A stretch of DNA of 64,000 bases, taken from the NCBI RefSeq assembly GCF_900545795.1, contig NZ_URAR01000011.1:1-64000 (forward strand). Direction: 5' to 3'. Source of the DNA: an uncultured Veillonella sp. Lineage in GTDB: Bacteria > Bacillota > Negativicutes > Veillonellales > Veillonellaceae. The position numbers were made by a program, and so were the translations under genes. Under the pieces are notes generated by a model that worked only from the letters and a program-made list of their open reading frames with translations, made no database searches and was not told the origin of the DNA. Each line of letters starts with the position of its first letter. Positions within the stretch are counted from its first letter, which is position 1. Positions 8,769-18,117 of this stretch are shown one piece after another.

Positions 8769-10154
8769 CTATTTACCTAAACAGAAACGTGAGAATAGTT
8801 CATCCACCAAGGATTCACGCACACTATCCCCTGTAATATCGCCTAATTTTTCCCACGCGCTGCGCATATCAGTAACCACGAAATCTACAGCGATGCCATT
8901 TTCAATATTAGCTAAGGCCTCTTTCAATTGCTCTGAAGCTTCTTCCATGAGATTAATATGACGCACATTGCTAAGCATGGCTTGATTATCCTGATTTACA
9001 GTACCACCGCTGACTAGTTCCTTCGTTACTTCAGCGAGAATATCCATCCCCTCACCATTGGCTGCACTAATAGGAGCAATCATAGAAAACTCCCCTAATG
9101 GTGCTATATCAGCTACTGCAATCTGAGAGCCCATATCGGCTTTATTTAAAAATACAATCGTATGATCGCTAGCTGCCTCGGTTAAAATTTGACGCTCTTC
9201 CTCAGTTAATGGCTTAGATGCGTCAATGACACAAATAATAATTTGCGCCTTTTCTAAATATTCCTTAGCGCGATCTACACCTAATTTTTCTACTACATCT
9301 TCCGTATCGCGAATACCCGCTGTATCTACTAAGCGAACAGGGATTCCTTCAATAGTAATATTCTCTTCAATACTATCGCGAGTAGTCCCTGGAATATCCG
9401 TAACGATGGCGCGATTTTCACGAAGTAGCGCATTCATAAGGCTAGACTTACCTGCATTAGGTCGACCTACAATAGCCGTCATAATGCCATCGCGTAAGAG
9501 TCTGCCTCGATTAGCCGTGGCTAATAAATGCTCCATATTCTCTAAAATTGGGCGCACAGCCTCTCCCGTTTGCTCCATAGTCAGCTCTTCAATATCCTCC
9601 TCAGGATAATCAATCGCCACTTCTAATTGAGCTACTAAGGTAAGTAAGGATTCCCTAATTGTGCGAATCATGTGGGACAAAGTACCATCTAATTGATGGA
9701 CTGCCACTTCTAAGGATTTCTCTGATTTTGCCTCTATAATATCTATAATAGCTTCTGCCTGCGTTAAGTCGATGCGACCATTTAAAAAGGCACGCTTTGT
9801 AAATTCCCCTGGTTCAGCTAATCGAACGCCTTGACGAAGCAATAATTTCAAAATTTCACGCACTACTACCATGCCACCATGACATTGTATTTCAACTACA
9901 TCCTCTGCTGTGAAAGAGTGCGGACCTTTCATAAGCAATAAAAGTACTTCATCTAATACTTTATTCTCATGAGGATTGTAAATCTTACCATATTGAATGG
10001 TTCTATTTTGACGCTCTACTAAGGGAGCGGAATGACTATCTTTATATATAGAATTCACTATACTAAAGCTCTTTGCGCCGCTAACGCGAATAATGCCCAC
10101 ACCACCTATGCCAGGCGGTGTTGCGATAGCTGCTATGGTATCTTCTGTATACAT
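8769..10154 (-). CDS. mnmE: tRNA modification GTPase
   Basis: MnmE (TrmE) is the GTPase partner of MnmG. The 461-aa protein has the N-terminal formyl-THF-binding domain (DTIAAIATPPGIGGVGIIRVSG), a G domain with P-loop GRPNAGKSSL, DTAGI and NKAD, and ends in the required CLGK, whose Cys is catalytic. The ATG start has AGGAGATATACT upstream. A minus-strand terminator-like hairpin separates it from jag, so it may have its own promoter in the 105-bp gap. Confidence 0.97.
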   Translation of the reverse strand: MYTEDTIAAIATPPGIGGVGIIRVSGAKSFSIVNSIYKDSHSAPLVERQNRTIQYGKIYNPHENKVLDEVLLLLMKGPHSFTAEDVVEIQCHGGMVVVREILKLLLRQGVRLAEPGEFTKRAFLNGRIDLTQAEAIIDIIEAKSEKSLEVAVHQLDGTLSHMIRTIRESLLTLVAQLEVAIDYPEEDIEELTMEQTGEAVRPILENMEHLLATANRGRLLRDGIMTAIVGRPNAGKSSLMNALLRENRAIVTDIPGTTRDSIEENITIEGIPVRLVDTAGIRDTEDVVEKLGVDRAKEYLEKAQIIICVIDASKPLTEEERQILTEAASDHTIVFLNKADMGSQIAVADIAPLGEFSMIAPISAANGEGMDILAEVTKELVSGGTVNQDNQAMLSNVRHINLMEEASEQLKEALANIENGIAVDFVVTDMRSAWEKLGDITGDSVRESLVDELFSRFCLGK

Positions 10155-10190
10155 AGTATATCTCCTATAAAGGATACAATTAATACAAAT

Positions 10191-10216
10191 AAAACCCGAT
10201 CAGAGACCGGGTTTTA
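10191..10216 (-). terminator. Terminator between jag and mnmE
   Basis: AAAACCCG pairs with CGGGTTTT around a short loop, and the minus strand continues TTTTATTTG. It would end or attenuate leftward transcription coming from jag. Confidence 0.7.
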
Positions 10217-10259
10217 CTCGCTTTATAAATGCCGCGCGCCTCACGCACCAGTATTTATA

Positions 10260-11081
10260 TTATCGCTTATATGCAATAACGATGTGACGATATGGTTCTT
10301 CACCTTCACTATCTGTCACAATATGAGGATCATTTTGAAGTGTCAAGTGAATCACTTTGCGCTCAAAAGCACTCATAGGCTCTAAGGCAATTTTTTGACG
10401 ATTACGCTTAACCTTAGAAGCCAATCGTTTTGCTAAGTTTACGAGCGTCTCTTCCCGACGAGCTCGATAGTTTTCTACATCTACTACGATGTAAGCGCGA
10501 CCAACACTGTCCTTGTTAGCCACTAAATTAGTCAAATATTGAATAGCATCTAATGTTTGACCATGTTTGCCGATTAAAATACCTAATTCTTCGCCATGAA
10601 TTTGGTAGGTAATTTTTTCAGCAGTTACCATTTTTTCTATTTGAACAGATAGGCCCATATTAGCAAACATATCAGTTAAGAATTGTTTACCTTTATCAGC
10701 GATGACCATTTGCTCTTCTTTAGAAAGACTTGGTTTAGCTTCTTTTTTAGGCTCTGCCTCTACAGCAGTACGAGAAGATTCTTTACCAGTAGTTTTAGAC
10801 TCTTCACTATCTGTAGTATCTTCTTTCACCATTGTATTAGCTGCAGGTGCCGCTTGAACAGCTGTTTCAACTGCTTCAACAGCCTCTTTAGCTGGCGCTT
10901 TATCTTCTTCAAAATAAATGCGCACTAAAGCATCACGACGGCCTACAAGACCTAAAAAGCCATTGGATGGTTCTTCCAATACTTTAGAATCTACCATTAC
11001 TTTGCCTTCACTAGCAAGTTGAGTCTTTCCTTTAGCAAGTGCTTCATCAATTGTTTTAGCAGAAATCTCAATAAAATCCAT
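10260..11081 (-). CDS. jag: Jag/KhpB RNA-binding protein
   Basis: The 273-aa protein has three parts: an N-terminal Jag_N domain (MDFIEISAKTIDEALAKG), a long low-complexity Ala/Glu/Lys/Thr linker (about residues 75-130), then KH (LGILIGKHGQTLDAIQYL with the GKHG loop) and R3H (EPMSAFERKVIHLTLQ) domains. KhpB proteins bind RNA and influence cell division and envelope growth. It starts two bases after yidC ends, so translation is coupled. The start ATG follows AAGGAGATTTAAGT. Confidence 0.93.
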   Translation of the reverse strand: MDFIEISAKTIDEALAKGKTQLASEGKVMVDSKVLEEPSNGFLGLVGRRDALVRIYFEEDKAPAKEAVEAVETAVQAAPAANTMVKEDTTDSEESKTTGKESSRTAVEAEPKKEAKPSLSKEEQMVIADKGKQFLTDMFANMGLSVQIEKMVTAEKITYQIHGEELGILIGKHGQTLDAIQYLTNLVANKDSVGRAYIVVDVENYRARREETLVNLAKRLASKVKRNRQKIALEPMSAFERKVIHLTLQNDPHIVTDSEGEEPYRHIVIAYKR

Positions 11082-11083
11082 AC

Positions 11084-11743
11084 TTAAATCTCCTTATTAT
11101 CATTGCGATAGATAAAGAATTGCTGAATCATTTGGAATATATTGGATACGACCCAGTATATTACCAAACCACTAGCGAAATTCAAGCTAATGTAACCAAT
11201 GAATAGAGGCATGAAGATTTGCATAATCTTCTGTTGCCCTGCAGCCGCACCACCGCTAGCTGCACTGCCAGATTGTTTACTCATTACATATGTAGACAAG
11301 GCACTAAGTACTGGTAAAATATATAAATGGTCAGGCACACTAAGATTTGGTAACCATAAGAAAGCTTCATAACCAGCTTCATATGGGAAATCGCGAAGTG
11401 CGTAGAAAATGGCAATCAAAAATGGCATCTGTACTAGTAATGGTAAACAACCAGACAATGGATTGATACCAAGCTCTTTGTATAGACGACCCATTTCTTC
11501 TTGTAATTTCTTAGGATCATTTTTATATTTTTTCTGAAGCTCTTTAATTTTTGGCTGCAATGCTTGCATGCCACGCATGGATTTAATTTGCTTTACAGTT
11601 AACGGTGCTAAAATAGCTTTAATAACAATCGTCAACAAAATAATAGCAATACCATAGCTAGGAATCCCGATTAGTTTAGTAAAGTCAAAGCTATACATAA
11701 CTAGGGATTGCATAAATTCAACTAATGCGTCAAAGATTCCCAA
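11084..11743 (-). CDS. yidC: YidC/Oxa1 membrane protein insertase
   Basis: YidC inserts membrane proteins with or without Sec. Five hydrophobic segments and the family stretch ILAPLTVKQIKSMRGMQALQPK identify it. The groove residue that is Arg in E. coli and B. subtilis appears as Lys (TIVIKAILAPL), a conservative change. I favour a TTG start at 11743, which lies eight bases after AGGAGA; the longer frame from 11770 lacks a ribosome site. There is no lipobox, unlike SpoIIIJ, as in diderm relatives with short YidC. It is in the rnpA-yidD-yidC-jag series. Confidence 0.93.
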   Translation of the reverse strand: MGIFDALVEFMQSLVMYSFDFTKLIGIPSYGIAIILLTIVIKAILAPLTVKQIKSMRGMQALQPKIKELQKKYKNDPKKLQEEMGRLYKELGINPLSGCLPLLVQMPFLIAIFYALRDFPYEAGYEAFLWLPNLSVPDHLYILPVLSALSTYVMSKQSGSAASGGAAAGQQKIMQIFMPLFIGYISLNFASGLVIYWVVSNIFQMIQQFFIYRNDNKEI

Positions 11744-11938
11744 TAGTCTTCTCCTATTTTGAGTATACATGGACGTATACCTTGCGCTGTCCCTTACGTG
11801 CCTATATATCGTTATGGTATGGTCTATATTTCATCCATACAGACACTTCGGTATCTCCAAAACTGTGTTATTTAAAAATCTATATTAAATTTATGAAAGT
11901 AATCTATTGTAATTAAACTATACACTGCCAAACTAAAT

Positions 11939-12181
11939 TTAAGGTACTGGATCATAGCCACCCTTATGCCAAGGATGACATTTTAAAATCCGCTTAATTC
12001 CTAAATAACTACCTTTAAAAGGACCATATTTACGCAATGCTTCTAATGTATACGTCGAACATGTGGGATAAAAACGACAGGATTTAGGCTTCAATGGAGA
12101 AATACCATAGCGATACACCTGCACTAAAGCAATAAGTAATATATTAATAGTATATATTATATAATGTAGTACTTGACGCAT
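11939..12181 (-). CDS. yidD: Membrane protein insertion efficiency factor
   Basis: YidD is a small membrane-associated helper of YidC. The 80-aa protein has one hydrophobic helix ([20 protein letters not shown]) followed by the signature [19 protein letters not shown] and the C-terminal [13 protein letters not shown]. The true start is the ATG at 12181 with GAAGGAGTATACC upstream; a longer frame overlaps rnpA. It begins 17 bp after rnpA ends. Confidence 0.95.
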   Translation of the reverse strand: MRQVLHYIIYTINILLIALVQVYRYGISPLKPKSCRFYPTCSTYTLEALRKYGPFKGSYLGIKRILKCHPWHKGGYDPVP

Positions 12182-12197
12182 GGTATACTCCTTCAGC

Positions 12198-12569
12198 TTA
12201 GGCCTTAGCGCTCTTAAGTAATTTAGATTTTCTAAATAAATAGAGCATCTCTTTTTCGGCATCCTTATAGGCTGCCTCACTTAATTTAGCACGACCAACG
12301 ACAACTATGGCATAGCCTTCTTTAAGCTTATGTTGATTGAGTCGATATACTTCCTTCATCAACCGACGCGCTCTATTGCGCTGTACAGCACCGCCTACCT
12401 TTTTACCTGTAACAAAGCCAATACGCGTTGATTGTTTTGCTACGGGCATGCGGTATACAACACAGAGTCGCCCCACTTCATAAGTGCCATGCTTATAGAC
12501 AAGACGATATTCATTATTTTTACGAATTCTCCGCTCTTTATCTAAACCATACAATACATCGTTCATCAT
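12198..12569 (-). CDS. rnpA: Ribonuclease P protein component
   Basis: RnpA is the protein subunit of RNase P, which matures tRNA 5' ends. The conserved basic helix [15 protein letters not shown] and the [10 protein letters not shown] loop are visible, and the length is normal. Two ATGs occur in tandem after AGGAAG, so the start may be 12569 or 12566. It lies between rpmH and yidD. Confidence 0.96.
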   Translation of the reverse strand: MMNDVLYGLDKERRIRKNNEYRLVYKHGTYEVGRLCVVYRMPVAKQSTRIGFVTGKKVGGAVQRNRARRLMKEVYRLNQHKLKEGYAIVVVGRAKLSEAAYKDAEKEMLYLFRKSKLLKSAKA

Positions 12570-12602
12570 TACTTCCTATGCTTCTATGAATGTCCCTATG
12601 AA

Positions 12603-12636
12603 TAGAAAAACTTGGCAGCAGCGCCAAGTTTTTTCT
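12603..12636 (-). terminator. Hairpin between rpmH and rnpA
   Basis: AACTTGGC and GCCAAGTT form an eight-pair stem with Ts on both sides. In this position it probably attenuates transcription so that rpmH is made in excess over rnpA. Confidence 0.75.
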
Positions 12637-12656
12637 CCTGCCTAAAAGCTATTATA

Positions 12657-12791
12657 TTATGCAGATAATTTCTTTCTGCCTTTAGCACGACGTCTTTTTA
12701 AAACAAGACGACCGCCAATAGTCTTCATACGTTCACGGAAACCATGAGTACGTTTTCTCCAAAGCGTATTTGGTTGATAAGTACGTTTCAT
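12657..12791 (-). CDS. rpmH: 50S ribosomal protein L34
   Basis: The 44-aa protein [20 protein letters not shown]... ending GRKKLSA is unmistakably L34. AAGGAGGTGTTTTATAC precedes the ATG. It is the first gene of the leftward rpmH-rnpA-yidD-yidC-jag series, and its promoter should lie in the AT-rich stretch toward oriC. Confidence 0.98.
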   Translation of the reverse strand: MKRTYQPNTLWRKRTHGFRERMKTIGGRLVLKRRRAKGRKKLSA

Positions 12792-13189
12792 GTATAAAAC
12801 ACCTCCTTGAGATTGGTCTAGTAATTACTTATACCATAACAGTATAAGTATATGTATAAAGGACTATTCTGTCAATAGCATAAGTGTAAAAAACCTTGAA
12901 ATAATGCTGTTTTTTATGATTAGTTTACATAGAAGAATAAAAAATTTTAACGAAATGAATTATTTTATAATTTCCATAATTTTTTTACATCTCATATATA
13001 GTATTGAAAGTATAAAATTTTTGCTATTTAATACTAAATAGTCTATGTGTATCTTTTTAATGTCTTATTTCAAGGGCTTCTTAGCTATAATGGACAATGA
13101 CAAGGCATCTCTTTTCTGATAAAATGAAATAGATAAGAATAATAGAAAATATAAGAATCAGAATTTTAATACATGTGATTATATTGATA

Positions 13190-13330
13190 GGTTATAAACA
13201 AGATATACACAACTTATACACTTTTTATCCACAGTTTTGTTCATAAGTGTAAGAACCCCGTGTTTAAGGCTTGTAATAACCTTTTTATTTGTCTTTTTTT
13301 TACATTTTAAATAAGTTATCCACAAATTTT
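13190..13330. other. oriC: oriC left lobe: DnaA boxes upstream of dnaA
   Basis: Perfect TTATCCACA boxes lie at 13225-13233 and 13316-13324. One-mismatch boxes lie at 13192 (TTATAAACA), 13204 (ATATACACA), 13214 (TTATACACT) and 13238 (reverse). The surrounding 12.8-13.38 kb gap is very AT-rich. With the cluster after dnaA this forms the bipartite origin typical of Firmicutes. Confidence 0.88.
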
Positions 13331-13384
13331 ACCTATTTTATGTACAAAAGATATTCACATGTACACTCTGGGAAAGGAATTACT

Positions 13385-15298
13385 ATGACGCTCATTGATC
13401 TTAATGATTTTTGGAGCCAAGTACGAGAAGAAACACGCAATCGTTTACCTGCTCAAATTTGGAAATCAACTATTTATTGGCTTTTACCAGTAGAATTAGA
13501 TGAAACAAATAATAAATTAGAATTAACTACTATGCAGAGCTTCATTCAAGAAATCATAGAAACAGATGCTCGCATTAATCGCGAATTAACGGCCTCGGTT
13601 AATAAAATTTGGAAACAATTCAACCCTGATTCAAGCAAAACTATTAATGTTATTATTAATAGTGCAGAAGTTAAATTAGATGATACCGATTCAGATATTG
13701 TAAATTCCGGTGAATCTAATATATTAGTTGATAATACACAGGCTACAACTCATAGCTCAAATCATATAAATGATATATATATAGATTCTTCTATAGAGCC
13801 AGTGATGCCACAAACTTCAACAGTCGATGTAACATCAGCTCATATTCCTAATACGAGTTTAATGGATACAGCCACTACAGCTAATGAAATGCCAGCTGTA
13901 CAGGCAATTAATACACCATCTGATGAATTTGTTGGTACGTATGAAGATATGGTTCATAAGCTAGGTTTTAAGTCCACAGCTCATACATCTTCAATCCAGA
14001 CAATTAAACCTAATTATGAAGAGCCTGTATATATTGAACCGACTCGTCGCTCAAGAGACAAAATGCCTCATATTCCACAGGAAAGTCTATTTCCAGAAGA
14101 AACGGCACACCCAAGTATAACAGATTCCGCCTTTTCTCTAGATGATCCAAATCAAGAAGAACAACAATTAGCTTACGCTGATTCCACACTAGGTGCAATG
14201 AAACTAGGGACAAAAAAATCATTTACTAAGCAAGAAGAAAATATATTGTCGGCTTCCATGCTAAATCCGAAATACACTTTTGAAAATTTTATTGCCGCTG
14301 GTTCCACTTTATTAAACAAGTCTATTGCCCAAAGTGTAGCTAAAACGCCAGGTAAAATTAATCCATATTACATTTATGGACAAAGTGGGATGGGTAAAAC
14401 ACACTTAATGCATGCCATTGGTCATGAAATTTTAAAACATAATCCAGCTGCTCGCATTATGTGTATACCAGCTCAAAAATATGTAGAGTATTTTACCTCT
14501 TCTTTAACTAATAATAAGGATGTACCTAAGGATATTTTCCACGATATAGATGTGCTCTTATTAGATGATGTACAAGCATTCCAAAATAAAGTAGGTACAC
14601 GTGCCGACTTTTTCCATCTATTCAATGATTTAATTGTAAAAAATAAGCAAATTGTACTCACCTGTGATGTATTGCCTGAAGACTTAGGCGATGTAGAAGA
14701 GCGTTTAAAAACACGCTTTGCTGCCGGCATGGTAACTACTATTGAACCACCAACACCAGAAGTATTGGAAGCCATTTTATTATCAAAGCTCGATAATGAA
14801 AGAACAACCAATCCTGATCTTCGCATGGATAATAGTGTTATCCGCTATTTAGCACAGGCCTATAGCATGGGCAGTATTCGTAAATTAGAAGGGGCTTTTA
14901 CAAAACTTATTACTGTAGCCTTTATTGAGCATCGCAGTGATAATATTACAGTGGAATATGCTCTTGAAGTGTTGTCTGATTTGTTACCTAATAATGAACG
15001 ACCTATTTTATCCATTAATTATATTCAAGATTTTATTGCCGATTATTTTAAAATCAAAAAAGAATTATTAGTAGGGCAAAAACGGAATAAACAATATGCA
15101 CATCCTCGTCAAATTGCCATGTTCCTATGCCGCGATTTAATTAATGAAAGCTATCCACAAATTGCTTTAGCTTTTGGTAAAAAAGACCATACTACTTGTC
15201 TTCATGCATTTAACAAAATAGAAGCAGACCTAAAGAAAGATCAAGATTTAGTAAAAACCATTGAAGATATTAAGAAAAAAATTCAAGAAAATACATAA
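13385..15298 (+). CDS. dnaA: Chromosomal replication initiator DnaA, unusually long linker
   Basis: DnaA binds the boxes on both sides of its gene and melts oriC. Domain I is residues 1-85 (FWSQVREETRNRLPAQIWKS). The AAA+ domain begins near residue 293, with Walker A GQSGMGKTHL at about 332 and DVLLLDDVQ as Walker B. The C-terminal HTH ends in HPRQIAMFLCRD and KDHTTCLHA, which contact the box. Domain II spans about 200 residues of Ser/Thr/Asp/Asn-rich sequence, so the protein is 637 aa against about 450 usual. I start at the ATG at 13385 after AAAGGAATTACT; the open frame upstream has no ribosome site and overlaps oriC. Confidence 0.97.
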   Translation: MTLIDLNDFWSQVREETRNRLPAQIWKSTIYWLLPVELDETNNKLELTTMQSFIQEIIETDARINRELTASVNKIWKQFNPDSSKTINVIINSAEVKLDDTDSDIVNSGESNILVDNTQATTHSSNHINDIYIDSSIEPVMPQTSTVDVTSAHIPNTSLMDTATTANEMPAVQAINTPSDEFVGTYEDMVHKLGFKSTAHTSSIQTIKPNYEEPVYIEPTRRSRDKMPHIPQESLFPEETAHPSITDSAFSLDDPNQEEQQLAYADSTLGAMKLGTKKSFTKQEENILSASMLNPKYTFENFIAAGSTLLNKSIAQSVAKTPGKINPYYIYGQSGMGKTHLMHAIGHEILKHNPAARIMCIPAQKYVEYFTSSLTNNKDVPKDIFHDIDVLLLDDVQAFQNKVGTRADFFHLFNDLIVKNKQIVLTCDVLPEDLGDVEERLKTRFAAGMVTTIEPPTPEVLEAILLSKLDNERTTNPDLRMDNSVIRYLAQAYSMGSIRKLEGAFTKLITVAFIEHRSDNITVEYALEVLSDLLPNNERPILSINYIQDFIADYFKIKKELLVGQKRNKQYAHPRQIAMFLCRDLINESYPQIALAFGKKDHTTCLHAFNKIEADLKKDQDLVKTIEDIKKKIQENT

Positions 15299-15324
15299 AA
15301 TTCTATAGAATCAGTATTTTTTAT

Positions 15325-15515
15325 CCTGTGTATAACTATGTGGATATACTGTGTATACTCTGTGTGTATAGTGTGCTCAACTGAGTAACTATTCACAGGG
15401 CCTAAACAGATTTGTGAATATGTGGATAAACGAAATTTTCCAGTCACAGAATTATCAACATGTGTATAGCTTTATATTTCGCTAGCTTTTAGCACTTTTC
15501 CACTTATACACAGCG
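15325..15515. other. oriC: oriC right lobe: DnaA boxes between dnaA and dnaN
   Basis: Perfect boxes (TTATNCACA in either strand) lie at 15327-15335, 15421-15429 and 15504-15512. At least six one-mismatch boxes lie between them, including TGTGGATAT at 15340 and TGTGAATAT at 15413. The gene-free gap of 287 bp is almost filled by them. Confidence 0.88.
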
Positions 15516-15585
15516 CTTATTACTACAATGATTACTTAATTGAACCAATTAAACATTTTATTATTTATTAAGGAGCACGGCAGAA

Positions 15586-16692
15586 ATGAAAATTCAGTTT
15601 TCAAAAGAGAATTTACAAAAAGCAATTAATGCTTTATCAAAAGTGAGTCAAAACAAAACAAGCTCAAACTTACCTGGCTCTATTTATATAACAACTAAAG
15701 ATGGCAAAGTAGAAATGCAAGCCAATGATTATCAAATTGGTATTAAAATTATTATTGATGCCACTATTATTGAAGAAGGTACTATAGTACTAGCTATGCG
15801 TTATTTCCAAGACTGGATTCGCAAAACTCCAAGTGATATTATTACCTTAGAAACTAATGAAGATACTAAACAATTATTAATCAGCACTGATTCATCTCAA
15901 TTTAAATTAGTTACTATGGATATCAATGATTTTACTTTAGTTGATCAAATTCACGATGAATACTATATCGATATTGATGGTGAACAACTAAAAGAAATGA
16001 TTGATTTAACAAATTATGCCGCATCTACTGATGAAAATGCGTTTATGTATACCGGCGCTTTATTGGAAAGTTCAGATAATGAACTCACTATGGTTGCTAC
16101 TAATACATATCGCATGGCTATTAAAAAAGTAACTTTAGACAATCCTATTGAAAATACGATGCGCATGATTATTCCTACTAAAACATTAGCTGAAGTATCT
16201 CGCTTATTGCCAACGGATAATCCAACAGTAGTTCGCATCGTTTGGAATCGCTCTCAAGTAGCATTTATCTTTGATACAGTGTACTTAATTTCTCGTTTAA
16301 TTGAAGCGAATTTCCCTGATTATAATAAAGTTATTCCTTCTACATTTGACTCTAGTGCCGTATTAAATCGCCGTGATTTTGCTGGCGCTGTAGATCGCGT
16401 ATCTCTATTAGCCAAAGATGCTGAATATAATGTAATTCGCTATGATTGGAATGAAACAGAAGTTACGTTAACAACGCAAAATGCAGAAATAGGCGCTGCT
16501 AAAGAAGAAGTTCTTTGTGAATTTAAAGGAACTCCATTTACAATTTCCTTTAACAGTAAATATATAAGCGATATTCTTCGTCATAGTACTGGCGATCGCA
16601 TTCATTTATATTTAAAACAAAATGGACCTGTTGTAATTCGCCAAGATAACAATAGCAATTACACCTATGTTGTTACACCAATTCGTAAATAA
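15586..16692 (+). CDS. dnaN: DNA polymerase III beta sliding clamp
   Basis: DnaN forms the ring that tethers the replicative polymerase. The 368-aa length and three-fold repeated clamp architecture fit, with MKIQFSKENLQKAINALSKV at the N-terminus and the C-terminal PVVIRQDNNSNYTYVVTPIR that forms the protein-binding pocket edge. AAGGAGCACGGCAGAA precedes the ATG. It follows dnaA across the right lobe of oriC. Confidence 0.97.
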   Translation: MKIQFSKENLQKAINALSKVSQNKTSSNLPGSIYITTKDGKVEMQANDYQIGIKIIIDATIIEEGTIVLAMRYFQDWIRKTPSDIITLETNEDTKQLLISTDSSQFKLVTMDINDFTLVDQIHDEYYIDIDGEQLKEMIDLTNYAASTDENAFMYTGALLESSDNELTMVATNTYRMAIKKVTLDNPIENTMRMIIPTKTLAEVSRLLPTDNPTVVRIVWNRSQVAFIFDTVYLISRLIEANFPDYNKVIPSTFDSSAVLNRRDFAGAVDRVSLLAKDAEYNVIRYDWNETEVTLTTQNAEIGAAKEEVLCEFKGTPFTISFNSKYISDILRHSTGDRIHLYLKQNGPVVIRQDNNSNYTYVVTPIRK

Positions 16693-16789
16693 TTAGATAC
16701 TATATAGTCTAAGTTGAGTCTTAATGGGCTACTCTTATATAGATGTATAGTCACTTAGCTTAGACTTATAGCTTGTAAGGAGGTATATT

Positions 16790-17026
16790 ATGAAGAACAC
16801 AACACCCGTTTTTATTCATACACCTTATATTAAATTGGACCAATTGTTAAAATTTGAAAGCATTATTGAAACAGGCGGTCAAATTAAATTTTTATTAGAA
16901 GAGTCTCAAATATTAGTCAATGGCGAAGTATGTACTCAAAAACGCAAGAAAATATACCCTGGTGATGTGGTGACTATCGAAGGTGTAGGTTCTTGGCAAG
17001 TGGAATTAGAGGAGGCTGAAGAGTGA
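16790..17026 (+). CDS. yaaA: S4-domain protein YaaA/RlbA
   Basis: This 78-aa S4-like RNA-binding protein (LDQLLKFESIIETGGQIKFLL then VLVNGEV-type ILVNGEVCTQKRKKIYPGD) is the one found between dnaN and recF in many Firmicutes. It is implicated in ribosome biogenesis. AAGGAGGTATATT precedes the ATG. Its TGA stop overlaps the GTG start of recF, so the two are translationally coupled. Confidence 0.94.
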   Translation: MKNTTPVFIHTPYIKLDQLLKFESIIETGGQIKFLLEESQILVNGEVCTQKRKKIYPGDVVTIEGVGSWQVELEEAEE

Positions 17027-18117
17027 ATATTCACTCCTTAGAGCTCATTAATTTTCGCAACTATGAACATAAAGAATGGCAATTTAAACCCTCTATTATG
17101 GTTCTTTACGGACCTAATGGGGTGGGGAAAAGCAATCTCTTAGAATCTATTTATGTAAGTACTATTGGCAAAAGTTATCGCACCAATGAGACGAGCGATT
17201 TAATTCAATTTGGCAAAGAAGCGGCTGGGATTGTGGTCAATTTTGAAAAGAAAGAAACCAATCACAAGATTAATTTACGCCTTAGTGGCAAAGAAAAGAA
17301 AGAAATTCGACTCAACAGTAATCGAATTTCTCAAAAAGAATTGATGGGCACGCTAAATACAGTTATTTTTAGCCCTGAAGATTTACAGCTTATTAAAGGC
17401 TCTCCTTCACTTAGACGGCGTTTTATTGATATTGAAATTTCTCAGACTAGTGCCATGTATTACCAACAATTGCACATGTACAATAAGATTTTGCAGCAGC
17501 GCAATAAGGTGCTAAAAGATTCTTATGGCAAAGCAAATTTGAATTTAGAAGAATGGGATCAGCAATTAGCTAACACGGCCTCATTTATTGTAAAAAAACG
17601 CTTAGAGAGTTTGCGTAAAATCAATTTGCTCTTAGATTTAATGAATCGACGCCTTACGAATGGGAAGGAAAATTTGCGCATTATTTATGAACAAAGTTAT
17701 GGCGATCAAAAATTAGTTGTAGAAGCCAAGGATTTTTATGAGCTGTTACAACAGGCCTTACCTCAAGATAGACGGCGCATGACGACATCGATTGGACCGC
17801 ATCGAGATGATTTAAAATTCTTCTCTGATTCTATGGATTTAAAGCGTTTTGGCTCACAGGGACAACAGCGAACAGCTATTTTATCTTTAAAGCTAAGTGA
17901 GCTAGAATTTATAAAATCTGAAGTAGGAGAATATCCAATTTTACTTTTAGATGATGTACTCAGTGAGCTCGATAAGGAACGAAGACAGAATTTGCTAAAA
18001 TTTATTCATCGCAGAATTCAGACTTTTATTACGACCACTGACCTTGATGATGTGGCAACGTTAACTGATGTGATGATTATTCAATGTGGGGAGCGTGGAC
18101 AGCATGAGGAATCATAA
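17023..18117 (+). CDS. recF: DNA replication and repair protein RecF
   Basis: RecF is an SMC-like ATPase that helps RecOR load RecA at gaps. It has Walker A YGPNGVGKSNLLE near residue 30, the signature SQGQQRTAILSLKLSE-type motif and Walker B ILLLDDVLSELD. The start is a GTG coupled to the yaaA stop, with GGAGGCTGAAGA upstream. It overlaps the next gene by 14 bp. The 364-aa length is normal. Confidence 0.97.
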   Translation: MNIHSLELINFRNYEHKEWQFKPSIMVLYGPNGVGKSNLLESIYVSTIGKSYRTNETSDLIQFGKEAAGIVVNFEKKETNHKINLRLSGKEKKEIRLNSNRISQKELMGTLNTVIFSPEDLQLIKGSPSLRRRFIDIEISQTSAMYYQQLHMYNKILQQRNKVLKDSYGKANLNLEEWDQQLANTASFIVKKRLESLRKINLLLDLMNRRLTNGKENLRIIYEQSYGDQKLVVEAKDFYELLQQALPQDRRRMTTSIGPHRDDLKFFSDSMDLKRFGSQGQQRTAILSLKLSELEFIKSEVGEYPILLLDDVLSELDKERRQNLLKFIHRRIQTFITTTDLDDVATLTDVMIIQCGERGQHEES

